From Branchipolynoe longqiensis (Eukaryota > Annelida > Polychaeta > Phyllodocida > Polynoidae), in assembly GCA_030323885.1 (NCBI GenBank), contig CM059197.1, positions 35,829,484 to 35,893,483 of the forward strand: a stretch of DNA of 64,000 nucleotides, in the 5' to 3' direction. The notes below the pieces were generated by a model. It was not told the origin of the DNA. It saw only the letters and a program-made list of their open reading frames with translations, and did no database searches. Each line of letters starts with the position of its first letter. Positions within the stretch are counted from its first letter, which is position 1. The position numbers and the translations under genes were made by a program. Shown here piece by piece: positions 40,757-51,890 of the stretch.

Positions 40757-42402
40757 GTATAACCCCATTTAAACCGAACTTGAAGGGACCCTAGAAATTT
40801 GTTTGGATTAACCTACTCGATTTTACCCTACTCGATTTTACCCTACTCCACTTGATCAGACTCGACTTTACCCGACTCGACTTTACCAGACTCTACTTTA
40901 CTGGACTCTACTTTACCAGACTCTACTTTACTGGACTCTACTTTACCGGACTCAACTTTACCCGACTTGACTTTACCTGACTCGACTTTACCCGACTCAA
41001 CCTTACTCGACTCAACTTTACCGGACTCGACTTTATCCGACTCGAATTTACCCAACTCAAATTCGAATTTGACTTCGAATTTACCCAACTAGACTTAACT
41101 ACACCCGACTCGACTTTACCCGACCCCCAATAACGGATATCTACTTTTTGTGCTGGGGGGTCGGTAAACAAACAAACACACAACTTTACAGGACCCGACT
41201 TTACCAGACCCGACTTTACCAGACCCGACTTTACCGGACCCGACTTTAGCCGATCTGACTCTAGCCGACTCGACTTTACCCAACCCGACTTTACCCGACA
41301 CAACTTTACCTGACCCAACTTTACCCGATCTGGCTTTAGCCGACCCGACTTTACTTGACCCGACCCTACTTGAACCGATCCGACTTGAACCGACCCGACT
41401 TCACCTGACCCGACTTCACCTAATCCGATTTCAACAAATCCGACTTCACCTAACCTGACTTCACGCGACCCGACTTCACCCGACCCAAACTGACTTCACC
41501 CTCACTGACTTGACCTGACCTGACTTGACCTGCCCGACTTGACTCAACCCGACTTGATCCGTCCCGACTTGACCTGACCTGATGTAAAATATTTGGGAAT
41601 TTTGGGGTGGTTTTTATTTAGTGTTTGAAGACAAGGACCTGCCGGGTACAGGCTGGGTCACCTGACTGGTACCTGGTTGCATTGGTACTCTGTGGTCAAG
41701 GGCCTGCCGGGTTCAGGCTGGGGTCACCTGACTGGTACCTGGTTGCATTGATACTCTGCAGCCAAGGGCCTGCTGGGTACAGGCTGGGGTCTCCTGACTG
41801 GTACCTGGATTTAAACCTATAAATAAGGGTGCATGGCGTGTGCACACTCTCTCTCACCACCACCACCAGCCAGCCCAGACTATGTACATGTGCCTGTAGC
41901 AACATTAGTTTTGGATTAAACCATGTGAGTACAATATTGTGTCTAGTCAGGTCGGGTAAAGTCAGGTCAGGTAATGTCAGGTCAGGTAAAGTCAGGTCGG
42001 GTAAAGTTGTATCGGATAAAGTCGGGTCGAGTAAAGTAGAGTCGCTCAAGTAGAATCGGTCATGTAGAGTCGGGTAAAGTAGAGCCGGGTATAGTAGTGT
42101 TGGGTAAAGTAGAGTTGGATAAAGTAGAGTTGGGTAAAGTACAGTCAGGTAAAGTAGAGTTGGGTAAAGTCAGGTCGGGTCCAGTCAGGTCGGGCAAAGT
42201 CAGGTCGGGCAAAGTCAGGTCGGGTAAAGTGAAGTTGTGTAACGTCAAGTTGGGTAAAGTCAAGTGGGGTAAAGTCAAGTAGGGTAATGTCAGGTCGCAT
42301 AAAGTCAGCAGTGGTCAGGTCGGGTAAAGTAAAGTCAGGTCGGGTAATGTCAGGTCGGATGATGTCAGGTCAGGTCAAGTCAGGTCGGGCAAAGACAGGT
42401 CG
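40757..42402. repeat. Giant foldback: CGACTTTACC array, spacer, inverted array
   Basis: 40810-41580 is a degenerate array of ctttacccgactcga words. 41640-41815 is a ~66-bp unit x3 (ctgccgggtacaggctgggg ... tacctggttgcatt). 41940-42402 is an array of gggtaaagtcaggtcgggta, the reverse complement of the left array. Transcribed through, the arms would form a long imperfect hairpin. The left edge starts like a pogo-type end (cagtataaccccatttaaac). The ORFs are repeat translation. Confidence 0.85.
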
Positions 42403-42733
42403 ATATCGGGTCAAAGGCCGCTGGACGAACGGACATGAAACGGAATGAAACGGACATGAAACGGACATGAAACGGACATGAACGGGTAACCAATGGACGG
42501 TAAGTGGACTAAACGGACTCAAACCGGACAAGAAATGTCGGCGTCAATCCGGCGGCATCCGTTCCAAGTTTTGTGCATGTTTAAAACTTCTAACGGATCG
42601 GGCCGGATATCAATGGATATCAACAGATATGCAACGGATATGCAATGGACACAGACCAAACTTTGCCGGATATCAACGGACTTTGTTTGGTTTCTTTCCA
42701 TTTCCTCGATCCGGCGAGGTGTGACAGGGGCTT
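42403..42733. mobile_element. Harbinger-like MITE, group 1, left end missing
   Basis: Matches 20639-20831 (gtcaaaggccgctggacgaa, then repeated acggacatgaa), with the right end gaggtgtgacaggggctt followed by TTA. The left end is replaced by the foldback array. Confidence 0.75.
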
Positions 42734-42969
42734 TATAACAGTGGCAAATGGGAGTCACGTTTATTTTGCTTCCTACTGCTTACCCATATACACCTGGCCG
42801 GGGGTTGTTCCCAGAAAGTGTGTACCACATTTGTGAAACCCAAAGTGAAAACATTCCAAATAATACCAGAAAACATTCCAAATAATAGCAGCATCCATTT
42901 AGATAATGAAGCTTTACATGTTGTGCATGTGTCAGAATTGAATAACAATTTTCACATTTTGATATATGA

Positions 42970-43600
42970 AACAATAATTAAAAGAATGTAAAAATCCCCC
43001 CCCTCCCAAAAAAACACCAAACCATGAAAAGATAAATAAAAGTAAACCGCCCCCCTCAGAGATACAAACATAATTATTAAAATAATCCCCTACCCCTCCC
43101 GAGATAGGAAAAAAACCCCACAAGAATTACCCCCCCCCCTCTCAGATACAAAAAGAATTATTAAAATAATCTCCTCCCCATTTCGAGATAGTAAAAAAAC
43201 CGAAGGAAGTACACCCCTCCCCGAGATATATGAAACCAGAATTAAAAGAATGTAAAAGCCCCCCCCCCCAAAAAACCCAAGCCAGCCGCTGTCTGAATAG
43301 AGGTAGGAAATACCCCCCCCCCCCAAAACCAAGCCATGAAAAGATAAATAAAAGTACCCCCCCCCTCAGAGATACAAAAAAAGAATTATTAAAATAATCC
43401 CCTCCCCCTCCCGGATAGGGAAACAAAAAAAAAGAAGAATAATCCCCGCCCCCCCCCCCTCTCAATATAAAAATAAATTAAAATAATCTCTTCTCCCCCT
43501 CCGAGATTGTAAAGAAAAAAAAAAGTACCCCCCTCCCGAGATATATGAAACAATAATTAAAATAATGTAAAACTAAAACCGCCCCCCCCCCCCCACGGTT
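42970..43600 (+). repeat. C-run/AT-block alternating array
   Basis: About nine irregular units, each with a poly-C run (7-13 C) and an AT-rich block such as gagatatatgaaacaataat or aaaataatcccct. Minus-strand glycine-rich ORFs are artefacts. Confidence 0.8.
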
Positions 43601-43639
43601 GTAGTGAATATCCAAATATATCTTAGTCAACTATCTTAG

Positions 43640-43960
43640 GCGGATATGTGCTTCGATTTTGAGGCATGCGCAGACTATGCCATTTGATTTTGACGCATGC
43701 GCAGAGGCGATGCGTCGAGAATAAACCCACGGAGACCCAAAACCGCAACACTGCCATTGGCACCACTTAATACGACCCCTGGTGGCATAAAAAGAACCAG
43801 CATCAGGCATCTTACCCCCGGGCCCACCACCGGGGCCGCCATCTGGCGGGTCCCAGTGGCACCAAGGCAGCTTTTTGATATTCTCTGCAAGCCGAAAACC
43901 AACTTTCCGCTGAGGCGATTGTGGCCCCCTGGTGAATGGTAAAAGGCGAAAGTTTAGAGA
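43640..43960. promoter_or_regulatory. Possible promoter/insulator-like GC-rich segment
   Basis: Two gcatgcgca (NRF1-like) words lie in a ~32-bp direct repeat (43655-43710), with CCGCCATCT (43838; YY1-like) and two CTCF-like cores (43773-43787, 43921-43939, both on the minus strand). A minus-strand ATG in gccagATGG with a donor-like g|gtaaga 27 bases later could be a first exon. No downstream exon was identified. Confidence 0.3.
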
Positions 43961-44068
43961 GGGTGGGGCCCTGTTTAGTGAGAGATAAGGATCGATAAGG
44001 CATTATGGCAGCAAAGACAACATAGCTAGAGTAAGACAGTGCACACTGAGTGCATTTGGGTATCAATG

Positions 44069-44303
44069 AACCAGACGGGATGGCCGAATGAGTTTGAGCA
44101 TCCATCTCGCGTGTTGGTAGATCGTGGGATCGTGGGTTCTAATCCTGGTCGAGTCAAACTAGTGACTTAAAAATTGATACCTGTCACTTCCTAGCCAGAC
44201 GCTCTGCATTACTAGGATAGGGCAAGGAGCAGTGAAATGAGGAAGACCAGTCATCTGCGACTGAAATTTCCCCTGCTTAAACAACGAATGTACATACACA
44301 ACA
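44069..44303 (+). mobile_element. SINE, type A head with short tail 2
   Basis: cagacgggatggccgaatga head, B box gggttctaatcctgg, and tail gcaaggagcagtgaaatgag ... cccctgcttaaacaacgaat. Confidence 0.85.
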
Positions 44304-44507
44304 TATAAAAATGCCCACTAACACTTAGACAGTCTGTTTGAGTGTGCAGATTTTATGGCCTAGCATCAACACTGTTTTACTGTAAATAGCATGTGAGACC
44401 TCTTTAGGATTGTGAAGCATGGATACAATTTAGTGTTCCTGGGGACAACTGGGCTGTATCGCCTGACACTGACAGGTAATTTCTGGATATTTTTTTGTGA
44501 GTTATGG

Positions 44508-44652
44508 CCCTGTCACACTATGACGTAGCGCAGCAGCGTAGGGACAACGTGAAAATAAATTTAACACGTCGAAAATCTTGGCGTAATATGCAAATTCGGG
44601 ACGTCAATGCCGTGTAGTTGACATGAGCGTAACGTCGGTATAGCATCGTGCC
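44508..44652. mobile_element. Truncated copy of the 51-kb Harbinger-like MITE
   Basis: ggccctgtcacactatgacg is the same terminus as at 51002. It breaks off after 'gagcgtaacgtcggtatagc'. Confidence 0.65.
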
Positions 44653-44924
44653 AACCAACAATCAACCAACAACCAAACAACCAACCAAACAACACTTGTC
44701 TAGCTGGCCTAAGCTAAACCTACTGTTTTATTACAATTTGAGCAACATTACCGAGCAAGAGAGGCCAATAGTCGATCCCAGCCCACCCATACCAGTGACT
44801 CGAGGGGGTTTGCTTACCCAGCCACAAAACCAAGTCATCCATCATCTCGCTCCGCGGGCGATAGACAGCGGAAGGACCTACAACTTAGGCACGACACCCA
44901 TCCCTTTGTTGATTATTATTGTCG

Positions 44925-45035
44925 TAGGGGTGATGACAATGGGAAATATTGCGCCTAGACCAGGATTCGAACCCACCACTCTTGCAATTCCAGGGCTAGC
45001 ATGTTAATCATTACACTACCTAGGTCCCTCTGGTA
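44925..45035 (-). mobile_element. Type C tRNA-like SINE head
   Basis: The minus strand reads gagggacctaggtagtgtaa ... gtgggttcgaatcctggtct, a tRNA-like fold with a good B box. A related copy is at 45390-45515. Confidence 0.6.
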
Positions 45036-45039
45036 TGCA

Positions 45040-45290
45040 GGTATTGCAGGTATTGCAATACCTCAGGGAGTTTGACGCCCATGCCCTGCAGAGTTGTAAA
45101 CCACTGCCTTGTGGTACAGGTTCTTGACAGAACCGAAGGCTAATGGAGCAAACCCTAAACAGAAAACCATGTCACTGTGGCAGCATTAAGGGTGGTTGAT
45201 GTATGAAACTCCCAACATCTCCTGACCAGCCACTGCAGAGACAAATAGTTTTGCGCCTGTCTGGACATGTTCTTGCTAGTGTGAAAAAGT
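45040..45290 (-). mobile_element. R1 repeat
   Basis: Contains ctgtacaaggc-like/ccttgtggtacaggttcttg and aactcccaacatctcctgac, as at 38890-39175. It ends at 'gttcttgctagtgtgaaa', then continues into type B SINE head remnants (45293-45325). Confidence 0.7.
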
Positions 45291-45389
45291 CAGACACTCT
45301 AACCACTCCGCCACAGAGAACACCAAGGGTAGGTTCACTAATCATACAATGTGAGGATTGTAAGTTGTATGGGATCCAGGTCACGGAAT

Positions 45390-45515
45390 CCGATGTCTTT
45401 GGAGGTGATGAAAGTGAGACATATTGTGCCTAGAGAAGGATTCGAACCCACACCTCTTGCCATTCCGGCGTTAGTGTTCTAACCATTAAACCACCAAGAC
45501 TTCCTGTATCATCAC
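45390..45515 (-). mobile_element. Type C tRNA-like SINE head
   Basis: Minus strand: caggaagtcttggtggttta ... ggtgtgggttcgaatccttc, then tctaggcacaatatgtctca. Confidence 0.6.
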
Positions 45516-45745
45516 GCTATCTACGCCTATTTGTATATGTGTATCCCTATCGATGCCTACTTGTTATCTATGTAGATCCTTGCCTGAGAAATCAGTGCAG
45601 ACTACTACGATATTTACATGAATTCTATTTATAGCTCACAATAAGAAAACAAGAGGGACAGTGCTTGGAGAGTGAGGGCTGTACCAGGTAGTGGTGTGCA
45701 CAGCTAATAATGTACAAAGTGCTATTCTCTCATCCCTTATTGGTA
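45516..45745. other. Unassigned DNA
   Basis: No coding potential or repeat end recognised. Confidence 0.35.
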
Positions 45746-46078
45746 ATGTTGTTTGTTTGTTGTTGCTTTACGTCCTAACAACAACTTGTGACAGTGCCCA
45801 CTCATTGCGACTTTATAGTGCTGCCCAACTGGGAGACCAGGCTGCCAGCACTGTGACCTGATATCCCACTCAGTCACATTATCCTAACCCTGAGCCAACC
45901 AGTCCTTGCCCTATCCTAATAATGCCGAGCGCCTGGCTAGGAAGCGACAAGTATACATTTTCAAGTCATTGGTTTTAACTCGACCAGGGTTCGAACCACC
46001 GAACCCATGGGTTTGGATGCCCCAATCTCCCAAAACAGGAGACAGACACTCAACTCATTCAGCCATCTTGTCTGGCCT
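45746..46078 (-). mobile_element. SINE, full length, type A
   Basis: Mirror of 386-721 from tttgttgttgctttacgtcc to agccatcttgtctgg. Confidence 0.85.
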
Positions 46079-46186
46079 AATGGTAATGCGGGTGAAGTTA
46101 GGAATCTGCTGTTCGTGTCAGCAGGACCATGGTCCTAGAAAATCGACAGATTAAAGTTGCATAGTCCGATGGTTTTGAGTATATCA

Positions 46187-46420
46187 GGAGGGGTGTTCAG
46201 TTGTGACAGCGCACAGTCAGCTTTATAGTGCTGCCCCATTGGGACACCATGACGCATTTCTCACTACACCACGTTGCCCAGTTCTTGTCCTATCTTACTA
46301 AAGCCGAGCACCAGTTAAGTAGTTTTTGCGTTAAACTTTAAATTGTGAGCCTTTGGTTGTACCGATCCCATAACCTCGCGTATGGGGATCGGGCACTCTA
46401 GCGGCTCGGCCATTCCTTTC
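46187..46420 (-). mobile_element. Diverged SINE inside a TTAA-type MITE region
   Basis: gttcagttgtgacagcgcac ... tgccccattgggacaccatg ... ggctcggccattcc. It follows a MITE left end at 46152-46180 (aaagttgcatagtccgatgg). Confidence 0.65.
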
Positions 46421-46546
46421 AGTCAAAAAGATTATGAATGGGTAGTAACGTGTGTTAAACTAAAACAACTATTTGTTTTAATAGATATGCCTATCTATTC
46501 AAGATTGTGATTTTATTTAATGCCTATTGGCGCCACATAATGTTCT

Positions 46547-47296
46547 TAAAGTTGGATAGTCCGATGGTTTTGACATTTCTGTCATTTTCTGAGATACATA
46601 TATTCAGTAGATTGTTATGATCTACCTTACATTAGTTTGAAGTAACTTTTATTTTAAATGGCTAGTTTTTCAGATATTTGAAGTGCAAACAGGCAACATT
46701 AATTTTGGCAGGAACGCCAAAACTCTGACACCATAGGCTTCTAGATGAACAGGGTCTATTACATTGACTTAGTATCCCCTTTTATGTGGCAACAAATGCT
46801 TAATAAGTCATCATCATCATGCTGTCAGTCGCGATGCGACAAACACTGCTTTCATTACTTGACTGCTGCTCTCCATTTAGCTCTCTGCTGTGAGAGTGAT
46901 GTCCCTGAGTCGGTCTTAATGTCTCTCATCTTCAGGTTTCTCTTGTTGGTATCCTTGAACCGAAGACGAGGGCACCCTCTCTTTCTGTAACCAGAAGACA
47001 ATTGAGAATAGAGGATCTGCTTTGGTAGCCTGTCTGATGACATCCTCATGAGGTGTCCAGTCCACCGCAGATTCTTTTTGATCAGAAGATCTTCCATAGA
47101 GGGCAGCCCCGTCTGTTCTAGTATTTCCTTATTTGTCATTTTGTCCTTCCAGGTTAGCCTCATGATTGAACGCAGATGTCGCATCATGAAGGCATGCAGC
47201 TTTTTCACCTTAATAAGTTCAGCAGTATATTCAACTATAGGTGTGTCATTTGCTTTTGAAAAGATGATGTTTTAATTGGACTATGCAGCTTTAATT
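46547..47296. mobile_element. TTAA-type MITE interrupted by a LINE fragment
   Basis: Left end taaagttggatagtccgatg, inner text as in 20845-21198 (tttttcagatatttgaagtg, ttttggcaggaacgccaaaa), right end ggactatgcagctttaattt. A LINE 3' fragment fills 46806-47215. Confidence 0.7.
46806..47215 (-). mobile_element. Non-LTR retrotransposon 3' end (reverse-transcriptase C-terminal part)
   Basis: The minus-strand frame reads MRHLRSIMRLTWKDKMTNKE, then IKKNLRWTGHLMRMSSDRLP and YRKRGCPRLRFKD. It is the C-terminal tail typical of endonuclease/reverse-transcriptase LINEs (RWxGHxxRM, GxRxxGRPRxR-like), ending near an (atg)n tail. 5' truncated; no catalytic RT motif present. A sister copy is at 55877-56203. 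Confidence 0.8.
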
Positions 47297-47734
47297 TAAT
47301 GGGTTGATTTATTAATATGCATATATGCAAGTTTGGAAAGTGAGCAGTGTGACAGTTGGCTCATGGTGTAAAGGAGGCATGGAGGAGAGAATCCCTGCTC
47401 CGGAGTAAATAACATTGAAGTTAAAGTGGTTAGAGAGAAACATTAAGGGGCTGCCATTATTTATATCCACATAATAAATTATATAGTACATATATTCACA
47501 AATGTATATATATATATATATATATATACATGAAGGCTGACTACATAAAACATGGAGACGACAAAATTTTCGGGCGCGAGTGAACAGTGTAGCATCCTGG
47601 TTAGAATCGAGCCAGTGGTGGCGCCACCGGTCACATGGTTGAGGGGGGAGGCGCATACATCAAGTAAGGCACCCCATCAATAATAAAGTAGTAAATAACA
47701 CAAAACAAACAAATGCATGAACTCAACATCTTAG
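47297..47734. other. Unassigned DNA with TA microsatellite
   Basis: (ta)n at 47506-47529. A 'gtggtggcgccaccggtcac' palindromic word at 47614 is similar to 52190 and 55745. No gene seen. Confidence 0.4.
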
Positions 47735-48502
47735 ATAGCCGATGACAGTGAACTAGCAGACAGTGAGAAAAACCTACAAGATATAGTGAATAGAATCAAT
47801 AAAGCTGGAATACTATTCAACATGAAGATGAATGCCAGGAAGACCAAAACAATGGTTATAAGTAAAAAGACAGATAAACCAAATGTCAATATAACCATAG
47901 ATGGCACAAACATAGAACAAGTATCCGAATTCATATATCTCGGACAAAAGATTACAAATGATGGGAGATGTGAGGAAGAAATTAAAAGAAGGATAACAAT
48001 AGCCCGAACAACATTCTCCAAAATGTATAGAGTGTTAACATCAAGTAAGATATTAATACAAACAAGGAAGCGTATTCTTCAGTGTTATGTGTGGTCTACT
48101 CTAATGTATGGGCAGAGACATGGACAATCTCTAAGAAAATGTACAAACGTTTAGCAGCATTTGAGATGTGGACTTATCGAAGGATGATGAAAATATCATG
48201 GACAAAGAAGATCACAACAAAGAAGTTCTCAGAAAAATTAAAAATAAGAAAAGCTTGTTTGCCACTATACAGACAAAGAAACTTATTTATTTTGGCCACA
48301 TCATTCGTCAGAGTTCAATATACGTACATTGTTGGAAGGGAAGGTGAATGGCAGCAGAGGGAGAGGGAGACCAAGAACATCATGGTTTACAAATATTTCA
48401 CAGTGGACAGGCTTGAATTATTCACAGTCTATCAGAACAGCACAACATCGGGACAAGTGGAGAACCATTGCATCCAACCCTCGACTAGAGGATGGAACTA
48501 TT
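47735..48502 (+). pseudogene. LINE reverse-transcriptase fragment, frameshifted
   Basis: Begins right after a stop with IADDSELADSEKNLQD, the RT active-site [FYI]xDD block, followed by NARKTKTMVISKK and FIYLGQKITNDGRCEEEIKR. The frame shifts near 48112 (MYG / AETWTISKKMYK) and again near 48297 (GHIIRQSS...GRGRPRTSW in the third frame), ending at ...RLEDGTID*. 5' truncated and inactive. A different LINE family from the one at 46.8 kb. Confidence 0.8.
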
Positions 48503-48985
48503 GATTGATTGAAATAAACATATAATTCCTGTCCGTGCCTTTATACTCGCATAATATTTATACATCACAGATGCAATTGTAAAGACTGCTTAGATACTAA
48601 TGTTGTAATCACTTCCAATTCCACTGGCAAATATTGCAATCCAACATTTCTAAGAAAATCAAGTAGTTTTGCACATCTTCCAATAGACATTTTCTGCAGT
48701 GGATGCTGCACAATACAGTTTGACGCACACTATTGACTCAGTGAGATGTCTTCTGTTATTCGCACTGGGGGCGCCCTCCCGCCACCGCCCTTATCTCAGA
48801 CAGCCGTAGCTCCTGGCTTTATCTGTTTATGCGAGAAGTGTCACACCAATACCACGTGATTGCCTGACAGCTGTCACACCTATCCAATGTCTGCCTACGT
48901 CTTCTCATGCCGCAATCAATACACTATGGCGCAGGCTCCATTCCGGGTCCACAGTTGTGACACCGTCAATTACACTGCTGTCAGT
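48503..48985. other. Unassigned DNA, GC-richer from 48765
   Basis: No exon supported. 'ggcgccctcccgccaccgcc' at 48770 and several gtgaca/tgtcac words occur. Confidence 0.35.
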
Positions 48986-49490
48986 TTCTGTTGTCGGGGA
49001 GCTGTCAACCATCGAGGCACCCCCTCCCCTCCCCTATGCCCCTCCCGCCTCTCCCTTCCCCCCTGCCCCCTCTCCCTTTCCCCTGCATCCTGTCCCTTCT
49101 CCCCTCTGCTCCCCCTCCCCTCTCCAGTCCCTCCACCATTCCCCTTCTCCCATCTCTCTCATCTCCCCGTCCCCCCTCTCCCGTCTCCACTCCCCCTCCC
49201 CTCCCTCTCTGTCCTCCCCCTCTCCCCTTCCCCATCGCCATCTCCCGCCCCCTCCTGTCCCATCCCCCTCTAACCCCTCCCCTTTACCCCCTTCCCCTCT
49301 CTCCCCTCTCCCCTCTTCCGCTCCCCCCCTCTCCCTCCTCTCCCCTCCTCCTCCCTTTCCCCTGGCCCCCTTCTCCTTTTCCGTCCTCCCCTCTCCTCCC
49401 GCTCCTCAGTCTCTCCCCCTTTCCCCTATCTTTCTCTCCTCCCGTCTCCCTTCACCCCCCCTCACCATTCCGCCCTTCCCCGCCCCTTGC
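48986..49490 (+). repeat. 500-bp polypyrimidine (CCCCTCCC) tract
   Basis: Almost pure C/T on the plus strand, a candidate for triplex or i-motif structure. Overlapping proline/serine-rich ORFs of over 200 codons in three frames are artefacts. Confidence 0.9.
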
Positions 49491-49654
49491 GACTCTATTA
49501 GCAGGAATGATGTATCGATATACATGGAGGAAATTGGGGTATCCCATGGAGTCAGACGGTTTGTTTGTTTCTTTGTTGAGGGCTTTACGTCCTAGAAACG
49601 TCTGACGTCATATCAGGACAGGTATTGACTTGTGACAGTGCACAGCTTTATAAT

Positions 49655-49925
49655 GCACCGGTCGCGGTTGCCCAATCGGTAGAGCGGGCTTCCTGCGCGG
49701 AAGCTCATGGGTTTTCATCCCGCCAGAGTCAAAGCAATGACGTACACAACATTGATTCTTGTCACTACCTAGCTTAGTGCTCGGCATTACTAGGATAGGG
49801 CAAGGACGGGTTAGCTCACTATCAGGATAATGTGACTTAATGGGAAATCGGGTCATGGTGCTGGCGGCCTGGTTGCCCAATAGAGAAGCACTATCAAGTT
49901 ACCATGAGTGTGCTGTGTCACACCT
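49655..49925 (+). mobile_element. SINE, 'cggttgcccaatcggtagag' head, no tail
   Basis: A box tgcccaatcggtag, then the common body. It is flanked by two SINE tail fragments: 49571-49640 (minus) and 49934-50060 (mixed orientation). Confidence 0.75.
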
Positions 49926-50060
49926 CGGTTGGATGGTTGTTGGAGTTTTACATCCTGGTAACACCGAACGTCATATCAGGACCGGAAGTTGGTTGGTACC
50001 TATCAGTTGGTTCCTGATATGACATTAGATGTTGCCCGGATGTAAAACCCCAAACAAACA

Positions 50061-50301
50061 AATGTATATGTTGAGTCCGTTTCAATCTGCAGATCTAATT
50101 ACACACATAGCCATCTGCTATCTCCAACTATAGACTCATAAAAACTGGCAGCTGGGCTCAACTTCCTCCGCTACTCTCCCCCTGGAGGTGTATGGGGAGA
50201 GGGGTTTGATATTACACCCCGCCACACACAGGTGTGGAGAAAGTAAGCTGATGCAGTGGTGATAACACAGTACCAATACCTGTGGCAAACCTTTTGTTTG
50301 A
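50061..50301. other. Unassigned DNA
   Basis: No feature supported. On the minus strand 'catacacctccag|gg' at about 50183 looks like a splice acceptor, but the frame behind it is only 13 codons. Confidence 0.3.
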
Positions 50302-50645
50302 ACCAGACGGGATGGCCGAATGAGTTAGAGCATCCGTCTCCCGTGTTGGTAGACCATGGGGTCGTGGGTTCGAACCCTGGTCGAGTCAAACATATTACTT
50401 AAATATTGATACTTGTCGCTTCCTAGCCAGGTGCTCAGCATTATTAGGATAGAACAAGGACTGTTTGGCTCAGTGTCAGGATAATGTGACTGAGTGGGAT
50501 ATCAGGTCATGATGCTGGGGGGCCTGGTCTCCCAATGGGGCAGCACTATAGAGTCGCCATGAGTGGCACACTGTCACAAGTCGGTATCCGTCCTGATATG
50601 ACCTTAGATGTTGCTAGGACATAAACCAACAAACTGCCAAACAAA
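50302..50645 (+). mobile_element. SINE, full length, type A head with tail 1
   Basis: cagacgggatggccgaatga, B box gggttcgaaccctgg, tail to gttgctaggacataaacc and (aaac)n. One of the best-preserved copies. Confidence 0.9.
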
Positions 50646-50654
50646 CCTTTGGTT

Positions 50655-50985
50655 TGTTTGTTTGTTTGTTGTTTTACATTCTAGTAACATCAATGGTCAC
50701 ATCAGGTACCGACTTGTGACAGTGCACACTCATGGCGACTTCACAGTACTGTCCCACTTAGATATCAGGCCACTGGCACCATGACGCGATATCCCACACA
50801 GTCATATCATCCTGATGTTGTGCAAACCAGTCCTTGTCCTATTCTATTAATGCCAAGGACCAGGCTAGGTAGTGACAATTATCAATTAGATAGGTCATTG
50901 GTTTGACTCGGCTGGGATTCGAGCTCCTGACCTTCTGCATGGGAAGTCTGCGCTCTACCAATTATACCACCACATCTGGTAAGAA
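50655..50985 (-). mobile_element. SINE, reverse
   Basis: tttgtttgtttgttgtttta ... caccacatctgg. Head-to-head (tail-to-tail) with the preceding copy. Confidence 0.8.
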
Positions 50986-51001
50986 AGCTAGCTACATCTA
51001 A

Positions 51002-51694
51002 AGGCCCTGTCACACTACGACGTCAGCGTAGGGAGAACGTGAAAAACGTTGAACTTCTCGGCATAGTATGCAAATTTGGGTACAAGTTGAACGTGGATGC
51101 AGCGTAGTTGATGAGAGCATAACGTCGGTAAAGCGTAGTGATAGCGACATTCAACGCGAGAGGACAATGTAATTACACTGATGGTACGTTATTAATGTTA
51201 TTCGGTCGCCAGAACTACGTTGCTTTATGTTACCTTATGTTACCTTACCTTACTTACATCATGAAATGTTGACGAAATGCTGAATGTACGTTTGACGTAC
51301 ATTCGGTATACGTTCTCCTGGCGTTCTCCTGATGTTCTCCTGACATTCCCATTACGCCGCGTGGACGTTTCCACCGGCTTTAATGTGGGTCAACGTAGTG
51401 GAACGTAGTGAGCAGCTTTTGACTAACGTCCGTCTAATGTCATTGATGTTTGCCAAACGTGTACAGAACGTATGGCGAATGTAAACCCTTACGTTCGAAT
51501 TACATCGAAAGTTTTGAACAGGTTCAAAACCTTGTCGCGCACTGATGTAACACAACATAATGTGACATAGCCCGACGTCAGTCTAACATCATTCTGACGT
51601 CATCATAACGTAACCCAACGTACATCAATGTAATGATGAAACGTGAGCACGTCAGACTTACGTTGGCTCGTTACATCGTAGTGTGACAGGGGTA
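51002..51694. mobile_element. Harbinger-like MITE, group 3
   Basis: Ends AGGCCCTGTCACACTACGA(C) and tcgtagtgtgacaggggta, flanked by TAA (50999-51001 and 51695-51697). The interior is a tapestry of ACGT words (gaacgtagtg, taacgtcggt, tgacgtcat). Confidence 0.8.
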
Positions 51695-51707
51695 TAAGGT
51701 CTAAATC

Positions 51708-51890
51708 AGTGGTTCCCAAAGTGAGCAGCACCGCCCCCTGGGGGCGATGGAAATATCCAGCGGGGCGGTGAGCAAAAAGGGAGCGGTGGCAGGGTGGCAG
51801 GATGGCATCAGAATCAGTGCGGGTGTGTGTTAGGAGGGTGGCAGTTGGAGAATGGCCTAGGAGCCAAAAAGGCAGCAGCGATATTAATGG
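51708..51890 (+). mobile_element. hAT-like (Charlie/Zaphod-style) end fragment
   Basis: CAGTGGTTCCCAAAGTGAGC followed by ccgccccctgggggcgatgg has the known layout of hAT termini: CAG.GGTTCCCAAA, then a GGGGGCG block. No matching other end was found nearby. Confidence 0.6.

Noticed and set aside
48860..49605. ORFs of 137-212 codons, Ser/Pro/Leu-rich
   Set aside because: Three overlapping frames of a CCCCTCCC tract; no domain, no splice structure.
50171..50389. Possible terminal exon on the minus strand
   Set aside because: A good-looking acceptor at about 50183 leads to only 13 codons, and the remaining ORF is SINE sequence.
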